Below are positions 8,922 to 17,802 of a stretch of DNA of 64,000 nt, piece after piece. The notes below the pieces were generated by a model. That model was not told the DNA's origin and did not search any database. It worked only from the letters and a program-made list of their open reading frames with translations. Source of the stretch: an uncultured Bryobacterales bacterium (GTDB taxonomy: Bacteria; Acidobacteriota; Terriglobia; Bryobacterales; UBA6623). Location: contig OX638379.1 of assembly GCA_951813605.1 (NCBI GenBank), positions 1,002,471-1,066,470 on the forward strand, written 5' to 3'. Made by a program: the position numbers and the translations under genes. Each line of letters opens with the position of its first letter. Position 1 is the stretch's first letter.

Positions 8922-11900
8922 ATGAGGCGACTATTCTGGCTTTTCGCACTGTTTGCGTTCATGGGAAACCTGCCTGGCCAAGTCTCTACAGGCACGATCA
9001 CTGGGGTTGTTACAGACACCAGCGGAGGCTCGATACCTGAAGCGGAGATCCGCATTACGAATCAGAATACTGGCGCGGTTCGCAGCCTTACCACTCAAGT
9101 GAGCGGGGCATACGTGGCTCGCAATCTGCCGCTCGGGAACTATCGGGTCGAGGCTCAATTCACCGGTTTCCAACCCGAGGTGAAAACAGGCATCGTGCTG
9201 ACCATCGACCAGACGCTTACCCTGAACTTTACGTTGCAGCCCGGCGGGCAACAGGAGGTTGTCACCGTCGTGGCTCGCTCCGAGCAACTCGTCGAGGCCG
9301 CCACGTCAAGCCTTGGCCAGGCGATCGAGGAGACGGAAATCCGGAACCTGCCGCTCAATGGCCGCAATTACCGGCAACTAATTGCCCTGACAGCGGGGGC
9401 GGTACCGGCCGTGCAAGGGGTATTCACCGCGGGCAACTACTACATGAGCGGCGGTCGGGGAGACGCGAATGCCTTCTTGCTGGACGGACTGGATATCAGC
9501 CAGTTCTCGACGGGCGGTCCCCTCACGTCCATCAACCTCGAGGCAGTCGGCGAGTTCAAGGTCATCACCAATTCCTACTCGGCCGAGTACGGACGCACCT
9601 TGAGCGGCGTTGTCACTGCGAGCGTCAAGGGCGGGACTAACGAGTTTCACGGATCCCTTTTCGAGTTCTTCCGCAACCGGACTCTTGACGCGCGTAATTT
9701 CTTTGCGAACGAAAAGCCCAAGTATCACTTCAATCAGTTTGGCTCGTCAATAGGTGGACCGATAGCCAAGAACAAGCTATTCGTATTCGGCGACTATCAA
9801 GGGACCCGCATACGATCCGGTGGGCCGAGGTTGGTCAGGATCCCCACGCCGACAATGCGGAGCGGTGATTTCTCGGAAAACGCCGCACCTGTCCACGATC
9901 CGTTGAGCACCAATCCGGATACGCTCGAGAAGACTCCGTTTCCCGATAACGTGGTTCCGCAGGCCCGCTTTGACCGGCCTTCGGCTGTGATGTTCGGCGC
10001 TCTGCCCGAGCCGAACGAGGCAGGCGTGCTCAATTATCGGACCGTTGCCGGCCAGCAAGACGACTCCAACAGCTTTGATATCCGCACCGACTTTTACGCA
10101 ACGCAAGCCGACCGCGTCGGGTTTGTTCTGACCTACTCGGACCAAGCCGCTGCGACCGACTCCATCTTGCCCCGATTGAGCGGGCACCTGCTGCCGCCCG
10201 CTTTTTCAGCCGAAACTCGTACCGCTTCGCTGAACTGGACTCGTGTCATGGGCACCGCGATGGTGAACGAGCTGATCCTAGGCGTGAAGCGCTTTGCAAG
10301 GCGGGGCACTCGGGTCGACGGCTATCAGTACGAACCCGATCTCGGTGTCCCCCACCTCAACTTGGGCGAAGACGACCTGTTCGCGACCGGCTTCCCGATG
10401 TACATCATTCCGGGATTCAATTTTTTCGGCGGCCCAGCCGGAGGGCCCTACGCCCAAATCCACAACATTCCGCAACTCACCAACAACTTCTCGATCTCCA
10501 AGGGCAACCACTCGATCAAGCTTGGAGGTGGAGTGCGCTTCCGCCAGTTCAATCTAGGCCAGAGCGTCTGGCCGCGCGGGCTGTTCGTGTTCCTCAGCCT
10601 TCCCACGAGCAGCAAGGGCGCGGGAGGTGATTCTGTGGCGAGCGCCCTACTAGGCTATCCGTTCAACGCTGTCCGCGATTTCACACCGCCTTACGGCGAG
10701 CGTTTGCACGAATACGGTTTCTATCTCCAAGACGACTGGAAGGTAACCCGGCGGCTCACGCTGAACCTTGGCATTCGCTGGGACCTCTATCCTCCGGCTT
10801 TCGAGAGGCATGACCGGCTTGCGAACTACGACCTGCAGCAAGGAGTCATGACACTCGCCAACCAGAACGGCCAGTCCCGGAGCACCTTGACTACCAACAG
10901 GTCGAACTTCAGCCCGCGGCTTGGCTTCGCCTACCAGTTGACCTCCGACGGCAAGACCGTGGTACGCGGCGGCTTCGCCATGGGCTATCTGCTCCAGCAG
11001 ACCAGTGCAGTCGGCACCGCCAATGAGCGGCTCACCGCCAATCTGCCGTTCAAGCGGAACTTCGCCCAAGTCTTCGATTTCAACTCTCCGAGCCACCGAG
11101 TCTCCGACGGATTGTTCTTCCCGGATCCGGATCCCACGAACCCGAACGGCGATGTGAACTTTCTTTTGCGAGGCGACCCCACACCCTATATGGAACAGTG
11201 GAATTTCAACCTCCAGCGAGCGCTGCCGTGGAACTTCATGGGCGAGGTTTCCTACGTCGGCTCGCACGGAGTTCACTTGAGCGGCAACGCGAACCTGAAC
11301 CAAGCTCCTCCGGGCCCGACCGCATCAGGCCCGCGCTCCATCTACGATCCCAACCTGAATTCCATTACGAGCATCCTCTCTCGCCAGAGCTCGATTTATC
11401 ACGCCCTGCAAGCCAAGTTGCAGCGGCGTTTCGCTGACGGCTTGTACTTGGTCGCCAGCTATACGTTCTCGAAATCGATCGACGACGGCTCCTTTACTTC
11501 GTCAGCCGCCGGTGCCGGCTCCTCTTCCGGGCCCCAGAACGCCTACAACTGGCGAGCGGAACGAGGCCCCTCCGATTTCGATGTCACTCACCGGTTTGTG
11601 GGGAGCTATGTGTATGAATTGCCTTGGGGCAGAGGTCGCAAGTTCATGACGAGCGCGCCCAATGCGTTGGAGATGATCCTTGGAGGGTGGCAGATCAACG
11701 GCATCACGACAGTGCAGAGCGGCGGTCGCTTCACGCCCAGCGTGGCGAACCCGCGGACCAACGCCGGACCCGGCGGGTCGATTCGTCCTGATCGCATCGG
11801 CAGCGGCAAGCTTTCCGGCGGAGCCCGCATGATCCAGAAATGGTTTGACAGATCCGCCTTCGTGCCGCAAGGGTCAGATGGTTCCGATCCTTACCATTTT

Positions 11901-12140
11901 GGGAACTCGGGCCGGAACATCCTTCGTGGACCAGGACTTGTCAACTTCGATTTCTCGCTCTTCAAGAAATTCTCGATCAAGGAGAAGGCGGCTGTCGAGG
12001 TCCGAGGTGAGTTCTTCAGTCTCTTCAACACACCCCGGTTCGATCTACCTAACCGTTCGGTCGACGTTCCTCAAGGAGGGGTGATCAGCTCGGCGCAGGC
12101 CGCGCGACAAGTCCAGCTCGCCCTGCGCTTGACGTTCTGA
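8922..12140 (+). CDS. TonB-dependent receptor, Oar-like
   Basis: 1072-residue outer-membrane receptor. ATG 8922 is chosen because GGAGGGA lies 5-11 nt upstream and a signal peptide (MRRLFWLFALFAFMGNLPGQ) begins there; the frame is open further upstream to 8832. Domains: carboxypeptidase-regulatory-like (TGTITGVVTDTSGGSIPEAE), plug region (NLPLNGRNYRQLIALTAG, LLDGLDISQF, VTASVKGGTNEFHGSLFEFF), barrel with the conserved MEQWNFNLQRALP, YELPWGRGRKF and GGWQINGITTVQSG, terminal QLALRLTF. The N-LPLNGRNY motif is common in Acidobacteriota receptors. Ligand unknown. The broken propeller/DUF3604 gene follows 0.2 kb downstream on the same strand and may be its partner. Confidence 0.93.
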   Translation: MRRLFWLFALFAFMGNLPGQVSTGTITGVVTDTSGGSIPEAEIRITNQNTGAVRSLTTQVSGAYVARNLPLGNYRVEAQFTGFQPEVKTGIVLTIDQTLTLNFTLQPGGQQEVVTVVARSEQLVEAATSSLGQAIEETEIRNLPLNGRNYRQLIALTAGAVPAVQGVFTAGNYYMSGGRGDANAFLLDGLDISQFSTGGPLTSINLEAVGEFKVITNSYSAEYGRTLSGVVTASVKGGTNEFHGSLFEFFRNRTLDARNFFANEKPKYHFNQFGSSIGGPIAKNKLFVFGDYQGTRIRSGGPRLVRIPTPTMRSGDFSENAAPVHDPLSTNPDTLEKTPFPDNVVPQARFDRPSAVMFGALPEPNEAGVLNYRTVAGQQDDSNSFDIRTDFYATQADRVGFVLTYSDQAAATDSILPRLSGHLLPPAFSAETRTASLNWTRVMGTAMVNELILGVKRFARRGTRVDGYQYEPDLGVPHLNLGEDDLFATGFPMYIIPGFNFFGGPAGGPYAQIHNIPQLTNNFSISKGNHSIKLGGGVRFRQFNLGQSVWPRGLFVFLSLPTSSKGAGGDSVASALLGYPFNAVRDFTPPYGERLHEYGFYLQDDWKVTRRLTLNLGIRWDLYPPAFERHDRLANYDLQQGVMTLANQNGQSRSTLTTNRSNFSPRLGFAYQLTSDGKTVVRGGFAMGYLLQQTSAVGTANERLTANLPFKRNFAQVFDFNSPSHRVSDGLFFPDPDPTNPNGDVNFLLRGDPTPYMEQWNFNLQRALPWNFMGEVSYVGSHGVHLSGNANLNQAPPGPTASGPRSIYDPNLNSITSILSRQSSIYHALQAKLQRRFADGLYLVASYTFSKSIDDGSFTSSAAGAGSSSGPQNAYNWRAERGPSDFDVTHRFVGSYVYELPWGRGRKFMTSAPNALEMILGGWQINGITTVQSGGRFTPSVANPRTNAGPGGSIRPDRIGSGKLSGGARMIQKWFDRSAFVPQGSDGSDPYHFGNSGRNILRGPGLVNFDFSLFKKFSIKEKAAVEVRGEFFSLFNTPRFDLPNRSVDVPQGGVISSAQAARQVQLALRLTF

Positions 12141-12341
12141 CGACCCGCTAGCAATCCGACGCCGTCCCGAGACGGACGGGAATGCGGCCTTTCTGACGGT
12201 CAAGATCTGTCGCCTCCGACCAACGGCAGCTCGCTGGGATTCAAAGACAGCCTCATGCGTGAGAAGGCCACGGACTTTCTTTCGTGCTCGGCGCGGAGAG
12301 GATCGATCGACCAAACGACTCCTTTCGAAGTCAGTCGTTCT

Positions 12342-13568
12342 ATGCTGGACGCTATGCCTGATCGACTCGTCCCCGTGTTATCGCTCGTTGCGCTTGTCAT
12401 GGGCGCGCAGGTCATGGCAAAGGCGGAGGACTACACGTTCCGAGTCCGCTTCGGCCTGACGGACACCGAGCCGACCGCGTGGGATGGCTCAGCGGATGTG
12501 TCGGGCGGGCGCGTCGCGAGTCTACGGAGCTGGAGGCCAAGGGCCTCCGACGAGATCGGCGAGTCTTCTTGGAGACTGTCCACCGCTCCGGGCAGGAAGT
12601 TCCGATACCGCAATTGGGAGCCAGAACCTTCCTTCCCAGTGCCGGATTACCTCCATCTGCCGGGCCTGATACTCACGGTCGAGGCCGTAGGTGACGCACG
12701 CGTCGATCTGCAAACCGCCGGAGGGCACCTTTCGTTCCGCCTGTCGGAACAGCCTCCCGGCCTGCGCCGAAGCTTCCTTCAGGGCGCCGTGGTTGTTGAG
12801 CGGGCAGGGAACTACACGTCCGTGTCGGACCAGTCCTCCCACAACGGTTTTGCGGATACTGTCGCCGGTGAAAGCGGAGAATTCTGGGTAGCTTGGATCG
12901 GCTATCGCAACTGGGGCAACAGCGTGTTCGTCCGTCGGCTCGACGATCAAGGACGGGGAGAGATCCAGGAGGTAACTAGTGGAGCTTCCGACGCCTACTA
13001 TGTTCGGCTGGCAAGCGACGGACGAGGAGGCGTGATCGCCGTTTGGGCGGACCAACGAGACGGAAATTTCGACTTGTACGGTCGCCGATTCGACGGCGAG
13101 TCTTGGTCCGTTATCCAAAGGCTGACCGACGCGCCACAGCCGGATATCCACCATGCCTTGGCAACGGACTCCCAAGGAGCGGTGTGGCTGGTCTGGCAGG
13201 GTTTTCGAGAAGGCAGGTCCGACATCTTCGCCCGCAAGCTGGACGGCGGCACATGGTCGCCAGAGGCTCGCGTGTCGCTCTCGCCCGCCGACGACTGGCA
13301 TCCAGCGATTGCCGCTGATTCGAAAGGCGGCGTCTACGTCGCGTGGGAGACGTACGAAAACAATGATTACGACATCCTGATGAGAAAGTTCTCCGGCGGC
13401 GCGTGGGCCGATGTCGTCCCCGTTGCGGACACCCGCCGCTACGAAGCCTACCCGTCCCTGACTTGCGATTCCGAGGACCGCCTTTGGGCCGCCTGGAACG
13501 AAAGCGGTCTCCAGTGGGGCAAGGACACGGGCTTCCTGCTGAACCGTCCCGCAACGCAGCTCTACTAA
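12342..13568 (+). CDS. Propeller/DUF3604 protein, N-terminal half (split by in-frame TAA)
   Basis: N-terminal half of a ~930-residue secreted protein. The likely start is ATG 12342 or ATG 12354, both leading into a signal peptide (PVLSLVALVMGAQVMAKA). After an N-terminal region come repeated blades with the pattern W-x(3)-R-x-G-x(2)-D-I/L-x(3)-R-x(2)-D-G-x-x-W-S (VWADQRDGNFDLYGRRFDG, VWQGFREGRSDIFARKLDG, AWETYENNDYDILMRKF), suggesting a beta-propeller. The frame ends at TAA 13566-13568, inside what should be another blade, and the same frame continues without other interruption to 15146. The stop could come from CAA by one C-to-T change. I treat the two halves as one broken gene; expression of the N-half alone cannot be excluded. 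Confidence 0.75.
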   Translation: MLDAMPDRLVPVLSLVALVMGAQVMAKAEDYTFRVRFGLTDTEPTAWDGSADVSGGRVASLRSWRPRASDEIGESSWRLSTAPGRKFRYRNWEPEPSFPVPDYLHLPGLILTVEAVGDARVDLQTAGGHLSFRLSEQPPGLRRSFLQGAVVVERAGNYTSVSDQSSHNGFADTVAGESGEFWVAWIGYRNWGNSVFVRRLDDQGRGEIQEVTSGASDAYYVRLASDGRGGVIAVWADQRDGNFDLYGRRFDGESWSVIQRLTDAPQPDIHHALATDSQGAVWLVWQGFREGRSDIFARKLDGGTWSPEARVSLSPADDWHPAIAADSKGGVYVAWETYENNDYDILMRKFSGGAWADVVPVADTRRYEAYPSLTCDSEDRLWAAWNESGLQWGKDTGFLLNRPATQLY

Positions 13569-13589
13569 GGCCGCTGGATCGCAGCGGCT

Positions 13590-15146
13590 GTGTACGAGAA
13601 CGGAGAGTGGCGTCAGCCGATGCGCAGCTTTGAAGAGTCGCTCCCTTCCGACTTGCAGGACTTCAATGATTTCCCTCGGCTGCGAACCGATGGTGACGGA
13701 CGGGTGTGGGCGCTCTTCCGCCACCGGCACCTTAGGCAGCGCGAAGTGCCGCACACGGCGGCGGCGCATCGTGCTGCGTGGGAAACCTACGCCACCGCCT
13801 TCGACGGCCGCGAGTGGAGCGGGCCGATTCCGCTGCCCGCTACGGCGGGGCGCTCGGATGCAGGTGCCGGGTTTTCGTCTAGCCCGGATGGATCGCTGTA
13901 CGCAGCTTGGGCGACAGACAACCGGATCTACGATGACTACTTGTACGAGCAGGGAGAGGTTTTCGCTTCGCGACTGCCCACGCTCGGCCGCCCCGTGTTC
14001 CCGGCTCAGTTCAAGAGCCGCGACCGCGATCAATTGAGCGTCTTCATGAAGCACCCCAACGAACAGGAGGATGTCGCCAGGATTAGGGCCTACGAAATCA
14101 ACTCGAACGGCAAGGCCTACAAGATCTACCGCGGCGACACGCACAGGCACACGGAGTATTCGGGAGACGGCAACAACGACGGCGCTCAAAACGACACCTA
14201 TCGCTATGCCTTGGACGTGGCCGAACTCGACTACCTCGGCATGAGCGAGCACCACAACAGCGGCGGCGGGAATATCGAGTACATCAACTGGCTGCTCCAA
14301 CAGCGCGTGGAGGTCTTCCACGTGGCGGGGCGGTTCGTGCCACTATTCGGATACGAGAGAGGAGTCGGCTATCCCAACGGACACCGCAACATCTTCTTCG
14401 GGAAGCGCGGAAACCCGACGTTCCCGGACCAGCCCAACGAACGGGAGACTTCGTCGGGCGCCGTCGGGCTGTTCGATTACTTGAAGCGCTACGACGGGAT
14501 TTCTATACCTCACACGCCGGCGACCGGAATGGGAACGGACTGGCGTGACAACGACCCGGAAGTCGAGCCGCTCGTGGAAATCTACCAAGGTGACCGCGTC
14601 TCCGCCGAATACGAGGGCGCGCCGAAGGCCGCTACAGCCGACGACTTGACGAACCAAGCCGGAGGGTTCCGACCGAAGGGTTTTGTATGGAACGCCTGGG
14701 CGAAGGGCTACAAGATCGGCGTCCAAGCGAGTTCCGACCACCTATCGACTCATATTTCGTATTCCTGCACGATCGCCGAGGAGTTCACGCGCGAGGGCTT
14801 GCTCGACGCGATGCGCAAGCGGCACAACTACGCCGCGACTGACAACATTGTGCTCGACTATCGTATGCGGGCTGGCGGCAGGGAATACCTGCAGGGCGAC
14901 ATCGTGCCCGGCCAGGCTTCCGACGTCGAGCTGAGGGTCAAGGTCTTGGGCACGGCACCGGTCAAGCAGGTCGATGTGATCCGCGGGCAGGACTTTGTAT
15001 ACACGCTACAGAACCAGCCAGATTCCGTGGAATTCCGCTTCGTCGACAAGGAGTCTCTCTCTGGCGAAACGCATTACTATGTGCGGGTTCAGCAAGCGGA
15101 CGGCCAGATGGCGTGGTCCAGCCCCATTTGGGTGACCCTGCCTTAA
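13590..15146 (+). CDS. Propeller/DUF3604 protein, C-terminal half (after in-frame TAA)
   Basis: Same reading frame as the preceding half, resuming immediately after the TAA at 13566-13568 (the codons between read GRWIAAA). The first GTG is at 13590, with no ribosome site. It contains the last propeller-like blades, then a DUF3604 domain related to PHP metal-dependent hydrolases: YRGDTHRHTEYSGDGNNDG, LGMSEHHNSGGG, a glycosyl-rich middle and SDHLSTHISY, ending in a beta-rich C-terminal domain. The His/Asp motifs resemble metal ligands of the PHP fold. The role is unknown; members are exported and often adjacent to sulfatases and receptors. No signal peptide belongs to this half, so without readthrough it would not be exported and is probably a pseudogene part. 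Confidence 0.75.
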   Translation: MYENGEWRQPMRSFEESLPSDLQDFNDFPRLRTDGDGRVWALFRHRHLRQREVPHTAAAHRAAWETYATAFDGREWSGPIPLPATAGRSDAGAGFSSSPDGSLYAAWATDNRIYDDYLYEQGEVFASRLPTLGRPVFPAQFKSRDRDQLSVFMKHPNEQEDVARIRAYEINSNGKAYKIYRGDTHRHTEYSGDGNNDGAQNDTYRYALDVAELDYLGMSEHHNSGGGNIEYINWLLQQRVEVFHVAGRFVPLFGYERGVGYPNGHRNIFFGKRGNPTFPDQPNERETSSGAVGLFDYLKRYDGISIPHTPATGMGTDWRDNDPEVEPLVEIYQGDRVSAEYEGAPKAATADDLTNQAGGFRPKGFVWNAWAKGYKIGVQASSDHLSTHISYSCTIAEEFTREGLLDAMRKRHNYAATDNIVLDYRMRAGGREYLQGDIVPGQASDVELRVKVLGTAPVKQVDVIRGQDFVYTLQNQPDSVEFRFVDKESLSGETHYYVRVQQADGQMAWSSPIWVTLP

Positions 15147-15659
15147 CAGCAAGATTGTCGGGTCCGCGATTGGGATTGAGTTGGCAGCTGCGGAGTTCAG
15201 GACCAACGCGCTCGTCTTGGGCGATTCGGTTGCCTTCAATTGAAGGATTTGCGGTTCATTTGCGATGGCCATTTCCCAAAGCGGTGCTATGGGTCGTCTC
15301 ACGAAATGGCACGCGAAGTCCGGCGGACCGCGGAAGGGTTAGGCGGCGCGTCTTGAGCGACTGGTGCCGTGAGGTTTGCACTGTGCAGGTGCATCCTCCA
15401 AACTCACCCCAGCGGGTAGTGCCGTCTAAACCTGGGCGCACTTCTGTCAGAATTTTGGGGGATTATATACATAAGTGGCGAAGCCCCAACATCTAGGGTT
15501 TGCGGTCCCGGGAGATGCACTGCTGCATTGGCGAGTGTCGTGAAGCGCAATGAGATTCCTGGGCAGGTATCGCAGAGAGATCCTCTGAGTGCTTGAATAA
15601 GTCGGAAGTTAGATCGATTTCCGCTTGACAGAAGCGCCACTTTCCTGCAAGACGGGGGC
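15147..15659. other. Intergenic region with possible IS end
   Basis: About 0.5 kb without a recognised gene. At 15444-15455 it contains CTGTCAGAATTT, identical to 12 bases of the left terminal repeat of the IS256-family element at 56804. It may be a relic end or chance. I could not find matching terminal repeats for the IS1595-type transposase that follows. Confidence 0.4.
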
Positions 15660-16547
15660 ATGGCGGCAAGCAAGCATGCACCGGGTAAGGCTCATCGCAA
15701 GGGGTTCAGTCTCAGGGCGATCTTGCGACGGTTCCCCGACGACGCGCAGGCGGAAGCGTGGTTCATCCAGCAGCGCTGGCCGCACGGGATCTGCTGCCCG
15801 TGCTGCGGATCGCTAGATGTCCAGACGGGCTGCCAGCACAAGACGATGCCGTTCCGCTGCCGGGAGAAGGCCTGTGCCAACAAGTTCAGCGTCCGGACGG
15901 GTTCGGTCATGGAAAGCTCGAAGATCGGCTTCCAGGACTGGTTGGTGGTCATGTTCCTGGTGACCACGAATCGGAACAGCGTTTCCTCGATGAAGCTGCA
16001 CCGGGACTTGGCCATCACCCAGAAGTCAGCGTGGTTCCTGGCCCGACGGTTGCGCCAGGCACTGGCCGGGCGCGGCGCGGTGGGCAAGACGGCCGTGGTC
16101 GGTGCCAAGGATCGCGCCACCAAGCAGGTCGCGGCGAAGGTCGTCGCGGCCACCGATGCCGCAACCCTGCAGGGCTTCGTCCAAGACAAGGCCGCTTCCG
16201 ACGCGACCGTTTTCACGGACGATGCGGCTGCGCACGAAACGCTGCCGTTCGATCACGACACGGTCAAGCATTCGCTCCGGGAGTAGGTCAAGGGAGAGGT
16301 GCATGCCAACGGCATCGAGTCTCTGTGGTCGATGCTCAAGAGGGCGCACAAGGGCACGTTCCACAAGATTAGTTCGAAGCACCTGGATCGATACGTCCAG
16401 GAATTCGCCGGCCGGCCCAACATGCGCGAGCAGGACACGATCGATCAGCTGCGCTCGCTGCGTTCCGGGATGGAGGCTAAGCGACTGACCTGCAAGGCGC
16501 TGATCAAGGACAACGGCTTGAAATCCGGCGCCAGGGCGGTGGCGTAG
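15660..16547 (+). pseudogene. IS1595-family transposase with in-frame TAG
   Basis: A ~295-codon transposase of the IS1595 (ISPna2-like) group. It has an N-terminal zinc-ribbon (CCPCCGS, then RCREKACANKFS, near residues 41-75) and a DDE-type domain with AKDRATKQVAAKV, FTDDAAAHETLPFDH and the C-terminal HANGIESLWSMLKRAHKGTF. In this family the residues before VKG are usually EY; here the Tyr position is TAG (16284-16286), so TAT/TAC to TAG is the simplest explanation. The frame is otherwise intact on both sides, and the C-terminus (LIKDNGLKSGARAVA) is typical. Terminal repeats were not found. Probably an inactive copy. Confidence 0.8.
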
Positions 16548-16726
16548 TGGCGCGGAGCGTCAAGAGCCGCACCCTGTTCACGGTCGACCGTAGCGTGCCG
16601 CGCTCCCGAGGCGGCACCGATCACAGAGACAATCTCCAGCTTCTGTGCGGGGTGCGCAATGCGACGAAGGGCACGATCGGCCAAGCTGCGTTCCATGCGA
16701 AGCTGATTAAGCAGGGATTGCGATAA
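16547..16726 (+). pseudogene. HNH endonuclease C-terminal relic
   Basis: A 59-codon frame starting in the last base of the transposase stop codon. It reads SVPRSRGGTDHRDNLQLLCG, then NATKGTIGQAAFHAKLIKQG, the typical end of an HNH nuclease domain (consensus DHxxPRSxGGTDxxxNLQLLCxxCNxxKG). The first catalytic His (DH) is Arg, and the Cys of CNxxKG is Arg (GVRNATKG). The N-terminal part is absent, so this is a decayed fragment rather than a working nuclease, either carried next to the IS or cut by its insertion. Confidence 0.6.
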
Positions 16727-16731
16727 CCGGA

Positions 16732-16851
16732 ATGAAGAGCAAGGCCAAACAAGAACTGGTGGAGTCGCGGATCATCGAACTGCCCCATCATTCCTACCAG
16801 CCCAGCATCGCTGAACTGAACGAGGACATTATGGAGTGGCTCTTCTCGTAG
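16732..16851 (+). CDS. Small ORF, probable truncated hypothetical protein
   Basis: 39 codons from ATG 16732, starting 5 bp after the HNH relic. It contains HHSYQPSIAELNEDI; from memory, the YQPSxAELEE motif occurs in short uncharacterised proteins of marine and symbiotic bacteria, which usually continue for another 20-30 residues. Here it ends abruptly in MEWLFS, so it may be truncated. Function unknown; no ribosome site is evident. Confidence 0.3.
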   Translation: MKSKAKQELVESRIIELPHHSYQPSIAELNEDIMEWLFS

Positions 16852-16914
16852 GCTGAAGGAATCTGAGCCAGTGCAGCTATGACCGCTGCGACTGGAAGCC
16901 GACGGAACGGGGTT

Positions 16915-17802
16915 TCAGTGCCCGTGCGAAGCTAGAAAAGCGAGAACGACTCCCGTACCTTGCTCGTCATAAGACCCGCTGCCACCGTGTCCAGCCCCAT
17001 GCACTACGTGAAAGCTCACCGGAAGGCCGAGGTTCTTGTACCTTCCATGCAGTTCGTGAGACTGGTTAATCGGCATTTGACTGTCTTGATCGCCATGCAG
17101 CAGTAGCAGAGGGGGATCCGACGCGTCGACGTGAAACACCGGACTGGCCTGCCTTGCCAGCTTGGCATCTTCCTGGGGCTGGGCGCCGAGCAAGAGCTGC
17201 AATGCGGGAATGCGGACGCCCAGCCCTCGCGGAGTGGACTGCGGGAGGATTGTTAGCAGGTTGGACGCGCCAAAGTAGGAAATGATCGCGTGCACGTCCG
17301 AAGATCTGGTTAGGTGCCCGCCAACCGCCGCTTCGAGCGCTGGATTCCCGTTTGAAACTCCGACCAAGGCTGCAAGATGAGCGCCAGCCGAGGAGCCCGC
17401 AATCGTGATCTTGCGGGCGTCGTAACCGTGTTGGTTCTGCTCGTCACGAAGGAAGCGAATCGCCGATTTGATGTCATGCACCTGGGCGGGAAAGCGCCCC
17501 TCCCGGCTGAGCCGGTAGTCAACGCTCGCGATCGCGTATCCCTCGCTGGCCAAGCCGGTCAGCGGCATCGAGTCTTTCGACCCGCTTCTCCATGCCCCTC
17601 CGTGAACATATACGATCAGCGGAGCACGTTTCGAGGCTCGGGGCAGGTAGAGGTCGAGCGATAGTTTGCGTCCGCCAACTTCCGCAAAGACGACATCAAC
17701 GAGCTTTCGAAATGAGTACCGCTCTGCAGCGGGCACGACTCCCAAGCCGACACAGGACGCGACGAGCAGACATGCAATCGAGAAACGATTCAAAGCGGGC
17801 AA
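16915..17802 (-). CDS. Secreted alpha/beta-hydrolase (esterase/lipase, BD-FAE-like)
   Basis: 295-residue esterase of the hormone-sensitive-lipase/BD-FAE type. It has a signal peptide (IACLLVASCVGLGVVPAAE), the oxyanion motif HGGAW near residue 67, the nucleophile elbow GSSAG (Ser138), a probable catalytic Asp in HGDQDSQMP (Asp240) and His in HGAGHGG (His272), so the triad is complete. The start is TTG: either 17802, immediately after the stop of the upstream ankyrin gene, or 17793, which has AGGTAG-like bases upstream and removes three residues. It is the last gene of a - strand run with the ankyrin, DUF1552 and DUF1592 genes, so a shared transcript is likely. It probably acts on acyl esters of carbohydrates or similar substrates outside the cytoplasm. 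Confidence 0.85.
   Translation of the reverse strand: MPALNRFSIACLLVASCVGLGVVPAAERYSFRKLVDVVFAEVGGRKLSLDLYLPRASKRAPLIVYVHGGAWRSGSKDSMPLTGLASEGYAIASVDYRLSREGRFPAQVHDIKSAIRFLRDEQNQHGYDARKITIAGSSAGAHLAALVGVSNGNPALEAAVGGHLTRSSDVHAIISYFGASNLLTILPQSTPRGLGVRIPALQLLLGAQPQEDAKLARQASPVFHVDASDPPLLLLHGDQDSQMPINQSHELHGRYKNLGLPVSFHVVHGAGHGGSGSYDEQGTGVVLAFLASHGH

Noticed and set aside
12522-14321. Open - strand frame of 599 codons opposite the DUF3604 gene
   Set aside because: It is the mirror of GC-rich codons of a gene with clear propeller and DUF3604 motifs; its translation has no domain, no signal and no family resemblance.
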